A stretch of 64,000 nt of DNA from Dictyobacter vulcani (GTDB lineage: Bacteria > Chloroflexota > Ktedonobacteria > Ktedonobacterales > Ktedonobacteraceae): positions 143,823 to 207,822 of the forward strand of contig NZ_BKZW01000005.1 of assembly GCF_008974265.1 (NCBI RefSeq), in the 5' to 3' direction. Positions within the stretch are counted from its first letter, which is position 1; every line of letters starts with the position of its first letter. The notes under the pieces are model-generated. The model had not been told where the DNA came from. It saw nothing but the letters and a program-made list of their open reading frames with translations, and searched no databases. Position numbers and translations under genes: made by a program. Of the stretch, positions 57,817 to 64,000 are shown piece after piece.

Positions 57817-60516
57817 CTAAATATCTAACAATGGCAAAGAGTTCGTATCAATGAGAGGTTCTAAAAACTTTGCTTTACTTATGTCGCGCAAGGTATCTTC
57901 CAACTCGGGGTACTTCTCCTCCATATTTTCTTGAGCCCAGTAGGCGATAAAATCATTGATAATGGCTACTGACTCTTCCTTTGGAATTTCATATAATTTG
58001 TCAATAATAAAGCTGAGCGCTTTATTATATTCGACCGCGCTCCTGATGGCCATATAGCGACAAAAGCGTTGATAATGTGTGAAAGCTGCTTTAAATTCAT
58101 GTGCATCATACTTGATATCGCCCAGGAACTCTTCAGCCTGACCAAGCAAGTCATAGTAGTTCCATTGCTCCGCGATATTGCGAGCCTCTTGTAGAATTTT
58201 CTCACCAGCCTCGCTTGAATTGGTACGATACAATGCATGGGCCAGATCTACCAGATTCTCTGTCTGTTGATAATCATCGTGTACTTCTCTTGCCTTACTG
58301 CTCGCTTTTTCAAAAAGAGGTATAGCTTCTGACCAGCGCTTCTGTAACATACATAGTCGTCCCTGCTTGTTCAAGCTATTGGTGTAAGCTTCAATATTGG
58401 TCTCAATCGAAGCCTCCTCCGCTCGACGCAGTAAGCTCTCCGCCTCTTCGTATTCTCGCTTGGCCATGGCTATCTGGGCAAAGCGATTATATAACTGTGC
58501 CAGCTCGCGCTTGCGTCCGAGACGGAGGTGAATTTCATATGCCTCCTGGAAGCGTTGACCCGCCCAGACGAAATGACCGTTGTCAAGGTAGATAAGGCCC
58601 ATCGTGCTCTGACTCAGGGCAATGGGGTATTCACCGCTCTTGCCTGCCTGAAACAGGCTCTTGCGAATATTCAGTCCGATTTTACAAGAACGCAAGGCTT
58701 GCTGCGTTATTCCACGTAGTCTATAAATATTACTCAAGTTATTAATCATGTTCGCGTATTCGCCCTGGTCGGACAGCTTGGCATAGAGATCAAGTGCTTG
58801 CTCATAATAGCTCTGCGCTTTATCAAACTGGCCTTGATTACGATACACAAAACCAAGTTTGTTGAGTATGATTCCCACCTGGTTTTCATTGCCGGCGGCT
58901 CTTTCAAGATCAAGGCTGCGCTGCATACTTTCAATGGCTTTAGAGAATTTGCTTTGCAAGATGTAGCATTGACCTTTTTCCCAATAGATTTGGGCTTCAT
59001 GCAGCTGAAACCATGCAGCGTTGGTATCCTCTTCGAACTGCTGAAAGATGGTGAGTGCGACGGTAGGATTCTCTTCAACGCGTAAGAGCTGTGCTTCGTG
59101 CAACTGCAAGTCATTCTGCTGCATCTCGTCCATATCGTTCCAGAACAACAAGGTCTCCTGCAACAGGGTACGGGCGAATGGGCGTCTTGATAGCTGCAAT
59201 GCGTTCACGAAATATGTTTCAAACCGCTTCACCCCTTTAGCAGGATCTAGAAAGAGGGTATGGAAGAGCAACTCAATTGTATATGCCTGGCGCTCCTGCT
59301 CGGTTAACTGCTGCCCATTCTCTTGTTCTTCTTTGATGTATTCGATCACACACTGGCTGATATCTTTTCGCATCCTCCGTTCAGGGTCTTGCCGGTCCCA
59401 ACAGTAGATATTGACCAGTTTTCGCATCTCATCGTGAAGAACAAGATTGTCGCCTGGCGCAGATGTCCTTACAAATGAGAGAGCTGGTACGCGCTGCATT
59501 AACTCCTGGTAGGATATATTTTGAATAGCCTCTTTTAAGCCTGATTGTGCTAAGATGCGTTGCAATATTTTGTCATTGAATCTATGGTAAACGTGTGCCA
59601 TAAAGAGTATGACCCAGTTCACAGGATTTTCAAGCTGCTGAATCTGGGAAACAAGGTGAGACTCAAACTGGGAAGGGATAACTGCGGCCAACTTTTCTAC
59701 ACTGGTTACATGGTTGTTCAGCACATCGGCGACCAGTCCCACCAGAATTGGGCGTCCCTCAGTCCGATCGTACAATGCTTCCAACTCTTCTTGCTGTGTT
59801 TCGGGATTATAGATGGATTCTTTAAGCAGATATTCAACCATTTCTGATTGGTTAAAAGGCTGGATAGGAATTTCGCGAACCTCTTTTTCGCGCTCCAACC
59901 AGTTTGGTTGGCTCCAATCGATTTTGTTGCGTGAGGCGATAACGAATTTTATGTACTTGAATTGATAATGGTCTGGAAAGCGTTGGGAGAAGTTTAGCAC
60001 ACCAATAGAAGGCGTTTTCTCTATGAGTTCAGTGGTATCAAACATCACAAGAAGAAATGTTTTGGTTTGAGCGAAATGATCGTCGAGCTTTTTTAGATCA
60101 AGAGAGAGCGCCTTGGCGAGCGCCATGCGCTGTTCTGTGTTTTCCTGGATTTCAGGACTGGTGGTTTCCTGGTACTCTTTCAACGTTTCCGCAAAGTTGG
60201 TAGTATCCCACTGAGGAAAAGTTGATTTCAACGTTTCGACAATGCGTTCAGCTATGATGACGCCATCGCGTGATGCGGCATCGAAAAAATCAATATGCAC
60301 AACAATTGCGCCCGGATCTTGTCTCTTTGCTATCATGGCATAGTATCTGAGCAGCCAGGTCTTGCCGGCACCTCCTTTCTTCTCCTGAGGTTCCAGGGCA
60401 TCATAAAGATAGAGAATGGTTGGCGCATCCGAAGCCGTGTTGGCCAACCACTGTTTAAAGATCTTGATTTCTGTCTGGCGGCCAATGAAGTTGCTAAGAT
60501 CTTGTTGTGTTTGCAT
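57817..60516 (-). CDS. STAND-like NTPase with C-terminal TPR repeats
   Basis: Start at ATG 60516, with AAAGGAG 8 nt upstream, giving 899 residues. NFIGRQTEIKIFKQWL at the N-terminus is the usual entry of AAA/STAND ATPases. Walker A is GGAGKT (48-53) and Walker B FLLVMFD (154-160), followed by a sensor-like FVIASRNKIDW and a winged-helix-like region to about 470. Residues about 490-830 are TPR units (AIYWEKGQCYILQSKF, IILNKLGFVYRNQGQF, MINNLSNIYRLRG, LYNRFAQIAMAKREYEEAE, SLNKQGRLCMLQKRW). TPRs on STAND proteins act as ligand sensors that release the switch. It is the last gene of a three-gene operon behind a SIR2-TIR protein, 31 bp after its neighbour. Probable sensor/oligomerising component of a conflict system. 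Confidence 0.85.
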   Translation of the reverse strand: MQTQQDLSNFIGRQTEIKIFKQWLANTASDAPTILYLYDALEPQEKKGGAGKTWLLRYYAMIAKRQDPGAIVVHIDFFDAASRDGVIIAERIVETLKSTFPQWDTTNFAETLKEYQETTSPEIQENTEQRMALAKALSLDLKKLDDHFAQTKTFLLVMFDTTELIEKTPSIGVLNFSQRFPDHYQFKYIKFVIASRNKIDWSQPNWLEREKEVREIPIQPFNQSEMVEYLLKESIYNPETQQEELEALYDRTEGRPILVGLVADVLNNHVTSVEKLAAVIPSQFESHLVSQIQQLENPVNWVILFMAHVYHRFNDKILQRILAQSGLKEAIQNISYQELMQRVPALSFVRTSAPGDNLVLHDEMRKLVNIYCWDRQDPERRMRKDISQCVIEYIKEEQENGQQLTEQERQAYTIELLFHTLFLDPAKGVKRFETYFVNALQLSRRPFARTLLQETLLFWNDMDEMQQNDLQLHEAQLLRVEENPTVALTIFQQFEEDTNAAWFQLHEAQIYWEKGQCYILQSKFSKAIESMQRSLDLERAAGNENQVGIILNKLGFVYRNQGQFDKAQSYYEQALDLYAKLSDQGEYANMINNLSNIYRLRGITQQALRSCKIGLNIRKSLFQAGKSGEYPIALSQSTMGLIYLDNGHFVWAGQRFQEAYEIHLRLGRKRELAQLYNRFAQIAMAKREYEEAESLLRRAEEASIETNIEAYTNSLNKQGRLCMLQKRWSEAIPLFEKASSKAREVHDDYQQTENLVDLAHALYRTNSSEAGEKILQEARNIAEQWNYYDLLGQAEEFLGDIKYDAHEFKAAFTHYQRFCRYMAIRSAVEYNKALSFIIDKLYEIPKEESVAIINDFIAYWAQENMEEKYPELEDTLRDISKAKFLEPLIDTNSLPLLDI

Positions 60517-60547
60517 CGGTTTCGCTCCTTTAGAAGGAAATGGGCCT

Positions 60548-62134
60548 CTATGCCAGATTCCACGCTTGAGGATCATTTCCAAGCAGCTTTTGAATTTCCT
60601 CGTGTTGTGAGAGTCGTTCGATCAACTTTTGCACCACTCCAGCACTTTCCTGTGCCTTCACACGCTCTATACTTTGGCGGGCATATGACAGGCGTTGAGG
60701 AAGATCTAGAATAGGATCTTTAATACGATAAAGGATATATGAGTACAGAGAATCAATACGCTCTTCCTGGTTGAGTGCAGTTGGTACAAGGATCCAATAC
60801 GTTTCTGCGAAGCGACTATAGATCGCGCTCAATATTCTATACTTATACACGCCAAGGGCATCCTGGAGCTCATCATCCCTGGTATACTCCTCTTCGAATT
60901 GCAATAAAAGGTCGTGTGATTCTAGTAGAAGCTGTTTGATGGCATGATCAATATTTTCCTGCAACCCCGGCTCATCATGGCAAAAAATGCTATGATATAA
61001 GTATTCCTGGAGAGAATGCAATTTATCGGTTCCCGAAAATTGCATAACAAAGCGCCAGTTTTCTTCCATCAGGAACTCGTGAATTTGAGCATGCCTTTGT
61101 GGATTCTCGAATTTCAAGTTCATGAGAAAGAGATGCCTGATTGGTGCTTCCATAGCATATCCTGTTTTGTCTTCGCGCCAATCCAGTAGATCCATGTTGT
61201 AATTAAGGCGCTTTTGCAGGCTCATATATGCGAGACTACTGCCCAATTTGTGCTGCTCGGCAAATTTTTCTGTCATTTTTTGCATGAGGATAAGGTTAAA
61301 GCGCCGGGGAATCGCAAAGAGGCTTAACATTGTGTGATACCAGAGGAACTGATCCGGGTCCTGGTGCACTTCTGCCAGAATACCCTGCTCAATTATCTGC
61401 TTGTAAATTCCTTGTATCAGTTGTTTGCGACCTTTTTCTTGCGTAAGGTCTAATTTCTCTTGCTTCACCGCCTGCACAGCGGCTTCAACTGCGACTGGAT
61501 AACCACGGGTGAGCTGAAAGATCTGATCAGCCTGTTCCTCATTGAGTTCCTGGGCGAGCTTTTGTATATATGAGATGCACGACTGCCTGGAGAGAGATTT
61601 TAAGGTACGAAATACGAGTTTCCATTTGAATGGAGCCACTTTTCCAAAATCGATTATTTTGCGGCTAGCCATAATGAAGAGCAATTTGCCATCTTCCGTC
61701 AGGCGGTGCAGCATTTCTTTAATATGTTTAAGTTGCTCTTCCTTTGCAGCGTCTAAAGAATCAATGAACAAAACGGCTCTTCCATGTGAGTTCAAGAGTG
61801 CCCGTGTCGCTGCTAATGATCCATCAAGGTCGTCTCCCACAAAACTAAAAGTCACTTTGTAACGATTGCGTACCTGTTCAGCAATTTTGTGAAATGATTG
61901 ATTGGGACTATCACTGGCTTCAATCCAGAGTGGATAGAAATTCTCTGTAAAGCAGTGATGCTCAATTCTTCTGAGCATGCTCGTTTTGCCAATCCCCCAT
62001 ACTCCATTGTATTCAATGAATTGTGGATTGATTGGCCTGTTTTCTTGCAACGACGGCAGGCAGTGTTTATCCATAAAATCTATTTCGGCGTCGCGGTTCA
62101 CAAAATTATTTATGTCGAATACCGTGTTACTCAT
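60548..62134 (-). CDS. P-loop STAND-like NTPase
   Basis: Start at ATG 62134, which overlaps the end of the SIR2-TIR gene by 8 bp (translational coupling), with GAAGGG upstream. 528 residues. NFVNRDAEIDFMDKH precedes Walker A GVWGIGKTS (44-52). Walker B is AVLFIDSLD (120-128), followed by LLFIMASRK (sensor 1-like) and a GYPVAVEAAV motif (GxP of STAND/NB-ARC ATPases) near 250. The C-terminal about 250 residues are helical, without recognisable TPR. Two different STAND proteins side by side are unusual; they may form a hetero-oligomer or a two-step switch. No effector domain is on this chain. Confidence 0.83.
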   Translation of the reverse strand: MSNTVFDINNFVNRDAEIDFMDKHCLPSLQENRPINPQFIEYNGVWGIGKTSMLRRIEHHCFTENFYPLWIEASDSPNQSFHKIAEQVRNRYKVTFSFVGDDLDGSLAATRALLNSHGRAVLFIDSLDAAKEEQLKHIKEMLHRLTEDGKLLFIMASRKIIDFGKVAPFKWKLVFRTLKSLSRQSCISYIQKLAQELNEEQADQIFQLTRGYPVAVEAAVQAVKQEKLDLTQEKGRKQLIQGIYKQIIEQGILAEVHQDPDQFLWYHTMLSLFAIPRRFNLILMQKMTEKFAEQHKLGSSLAYMSLQKRLNYNMDLLDWREDKTGYAMEAPIRHLFLMNLKFENPQRHAQIHEFLMEENWRFVMQFSGTDKLHSLQEYLYHSIFCHDEPGLQENIDHAIKQLLLESHDLLLQFEEEYTRDDELQDALGVYKYRILSAIYSRFAETYWILVPTALNQEERIDSLYSYILYRIKDPILDLPQRLSYARQSIERVKAQESAGVVQKLIERLSQHEEIQKLLGNDPQAWNLA

Positions 62135-63569
62135 ATCTGGTATCCCTTCCCAGTGTAACCACGTAACGGGCAAGGTCTGCCCATACGGCATCTTGATCAA
62201 CGGATTTCTTTGATAATGGCTTGGATGGATGATTGAATGGTTGAAATTGTTGCAGTCCTGAATCATCAAAGTTACAGGACCTGAGAATAACAGGTAAAAC
62301 AACGGCTCCTTTTGTCTCTGATATTTGCAAGAGGGGAGCAAGGATGTTTTCAGCGACGAAATCTGACGCAATGAAGTCTGAGCTTACAAGTAATATGATT
62401 ACTTTTGCATTATTCAATGCATTTTGTAATTCCTGACGATAATTTGTGCCCGGTTGTACTTTCTGGTCGTCCCATACATCGAGCAGTTTCTCTCTTTCAT
62501 ACGTTGCCATATGTGATTTGAGTCTTTTGAGATAGTTTTTATCTATGTGGCTGTATCCAATGAATACATTGGTGCGTTGTTTCTTCTCGTTTTTCTGCTC
62601 TTTTGTTGTCTGTTGATAATGACTGTCCTCCTGGGTAGCAGTAGGAGCATTTTGCGTGTCCGGCCATAGAGGGGTTGGAGCCACGTTGGTTTCCCAGGAA
62701 ACGTGTAGTAGCGACTCATGCGGCGACCTTTCTTCATCAAGATGCCAGTGAAGTTGTTGGATGAATGCTTCGTAGCTTCCTGCACCACCCGTAATACATT
62801 TAGCCTTCCTACTTTGTAGTATGGAGAGGAAAGGCGGTCGGGGCTTTTCTTCATTTATATACCAGATCTCCTGTCCCTGCGCTGGAAAAATAGCATCTAT
62901 AGCGCGATCCCAGAATGGGTTGTAACCGAGCATAAGTACATCGCCAGAAAGGGTAGAAGAGAGAAATGTTTTCAGCATATCGTGCGTCTCAAGATAAAAA
63001 TTTTGTTTAAAGAGGCTATGTTCTCCAATTTCGAGGTCACCAGATAATTTGATGATGGTCGGAACATGTTTGTGTCCTGTGTTGGCGAATTTATCAGGTG
63101 AATGCTGCTGAGGAATAAAGATCTGAAAATCTTGACCAACTCTCATATCGGCGGCTTCAAAAGCTTTGGATAGTTGGTTATCAATATTGGTGGAGATGAT
63201 TAAATGAAAGATGCCCGCCTGAACAAGATTAGCGAGGTACTGATCAGCCTGTGCTATTTTGAGGCTTTGTAGCGATGGCACAAGGATGGAATGGATATCA
63301 CTCCTCGAAAAATCACCTTCGCATAGTACACGATAGCACTCTTCGAATTGCTTTATTTGCGTCATGTTATGGAATGTGCGTGGGCTGAAGGATTGAGCGG
63401 TTGAATAAAAAGTTTTACTACGAAATAGCCCGCCCGCCCCTGCACCCAAAAATAACACAGGACTGCTCTCTTTCTTCCTTTTCAACCACTGCACAACCTC
63501 TATGATACTAGCTTCTGGGGAACTGTTTCCATAGATTTCACCTGAACTATTGCTATAGCAATTGGTCAC
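62127..63569 (-). CDS. SIR2-TIR fusion protein, probable NAD-targeting effector
   Basis: 480 residues from GTG 63569 (no strong ribosome site seen). Residues about 20-275 are a SIR2-like Rossmann domain: VLFLGAGAGGL (39-49), IISTNIDNQL (TxNxD at 126-130), IIKLSGDLE (172-180) and VLMLGYNPFWDRAI. Canonical enzymes have KLHG where this has KLSG, so the general-base His is replaced by Ser (S175). After a polar linker (about 300-332) comes a TIR domain (333-465): NVFIGYSHIDKNYLKRL, LLDVWDDQKVQPG, IILLVSSDFIASDFVAENIL. The candidate catalytic Glu is E407. Both domain types consume or bind NAD in immune systems. First gene of an operon with two P-loop NTPases. Confidence 0.88.
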   Translation of the reverse strand: MTNCYSNSSGEIYGNSSPEASIIEVVQWLKRKKESSPVLFLGAGAGGLFRSKTFYSTAQSFSPRTFHNMTQIKQFEECYRVLCEGDFSRSDIHSILVPSLQSLKIAQADQYLANLVQAGIFHLIISTNIDNQLSKAFEAADMRVGQDFQIFIPQQHSPDKFANTGHKHVPTIIKLSGDLEIGEHSLFKQNFYLETHDMLKTFLSSTLSGDVLMLGYNPFWDRAIDAIFPAQGQEIWYINEEKPRPPFLSILQSRKAKCITGGAGSYEAFIQQLHWHLDEERSPHESLLHVSWETNVAPTPLWPDTQNAPTATQEDSHYQQTTKEQKNEKKQRTNVFIGYSHIDKNYLKRLKSHMATYEREKLLDVWDDQKVQPGTNYRQELQNALNNAKVIILLVSSDFIASDFVAENILAPLLQISETKGAVVLPVILRSCNFDDSGLQQFQPFNHPSKPLSKKSVDQDAVWADLARYVVTLGRDTRYE

Positions 63570-63875
63570 ATATCAGAACGATTTTCGTGCCCTCTATAGG
63601 TGTAGTGCATAGAAAAATGCAATTGCAAGCGCGTAAATGCATTGTACCATACAATTCATCAATACTCTATATATAACGTAAGTAAATTCAAAAAATAAAA
63701 AGCTCTACCTGCTTTTGTGATATTTTTTCACCACTTTGTGAGAAAAAATAGGCTATTGTGTAGAGTGATAAATTTATGTATTATAAAATATAGAGATGTG
63801 CTCATTGCTGGATTAAGATGATGCTCTATCGCTTACTGGAAAGCGCTTTAAAAGAAGCATTGAAAGGTCAAGGGC
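63570..63875. other. Divergent AT-rich intergenic region
   Basis: About 306 bp, very AT-rich, between the SIR2-TIR operon and the LRR gene. It should hold both promoters; a TATAAT-like TATAAA lies near 63782, but no clear -35 pairs with it. No inverted repeat of note. Confidence 0.4.
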
Positions 63876-64000
63876 ATGCAAAATGATCAGGCACGGATAG
63901 AGTATTTAAAATTGGCAATTGGAAATAAGCTTCATGCTCAATTTGATGAAGATGGACATCTTTGCTATCTGGATCTTTCTAACTTTGGTTTGAGACAGCT
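63876..64000 (+). CDS. Leucine-rich-repeat protein, 3' end cut by window
   Basis: From ATG 63876, behind AAGGTCAAGGG, 41 codons stay open to the window edge: MQNDQARIEYLKLAIGNK, then DEDGHLCYLDLSNFGLRQL. The last stretch is the start of an LRR (G-x-L-x-x-LDLS-x-x-GL-x-x-L). LRR proteins of this group often continue into Roc/STAND domains. Divergent from the SIR2-TIR operon, it may be part of the same defence island. Confidence 0.65.
   Translation, partial: MQNDQARIEYLKLAIGNKLHAQFDEDGHLCYLDLSNFGLRQ

Noticed and set aside
62127..63569. Assignment to a classic Thoeris system
   Set aside because: Thoeris ThsA has SIR2 plus SLOG with a separate TIR ThsB; here SIR2 and TIR are on one chain with two P-loop NTPases.

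Overview
The window looks like a chromosome segment from a spore-forming, filamentous soil bacterium of the Ktedonobacteria (phylum Chloroflexota). This rests on gene content and style, not on a marker gene: two Hanks-type Ser/Thr kinases, one with a Q/P-rich linker and a membrane tail; a cold-shock-type RRM protein; secreted GH15, GH28 and GH92 enzymes; CoxL-type molybdenum hydroxylase genes; many two-component and STAND proteins; and abundant short repeats. No rRNA or tRNA gene was seen.

Layout. 1-12.9 kb: the end of an erythromycin-esterase-family gene, two convergent Ser/Thr kinases around a strong palindromic terminator, a cardiolipin-synthase-like PLD enzyme, an HD hydrolase, a frameshifted GH28 enzyme, a half-length Tm-1/UPF0261 protein, a membrane protein, an RRM protein and an MBL hydrolase. 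13.4-14.7 kb: two unusual repeat proteins. 14.7-21.7 kb: a HAD hydrolase and an ECF vitamin/metal importer operon (S component, small two-TM protein, fused double ATPase, T component). IS copy 1 splits the small protein. 22-32.5 kb: secreted glucodextranase-like GH15, an SGNH hydrolase, a small self-contained transcription unit, an ABC-2 exporter trio, a GXWXG/DUF4334 protein and a Tat-exported six-repeat beta protein. 32.5-36.6 kb: nested inverted-repeat elements, ABC-transporter remnants and IS copy 2. 36.9-44 kb: a lipid-anchored or membrane-anchored protein, a molybdenum hydroxylase operon (amidase-coxM-coxS-coxL) and a divergent cyclase. 44-46.1 kb: IS copy 3. 46.3-57.4 kb: a hybrid sensor kinase, an internally deleted GH92, a MocR/LysE pair, a ClC channel and a radical SAM/SPASM enzyme, all frameshifted. 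57.8-64 kb: a three-gene operon encoding a SIR2-TIR fusion and two P-loop STAND-like NTPases, with a leucine-rich-repeat gene starting divergently.

The strongest candidate for an undescribed system is the SIR2-TIR plus double-NTPase operon (57817-63569). Its architecture (NAD-consuming effector domains, two switch ATPases, one with TPRs) is that of an NTP-dependent conflict or anti-phage system. The effector carries Ser where SIR2 enzymes have their catalytic His.

Three full copies of one IS200/IS605-type element (tnpA+tnpB, about 2.14 kb) sit 3' of TGAC. Every tnpB copy is frameshifted. Many other genes carry one-base gaps, often in short G or C runs, so part of the apparent pseudogenisation may be sequence error. 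The large internal losses (GH92, ABC permease/ATPase) cannot be explained that way.
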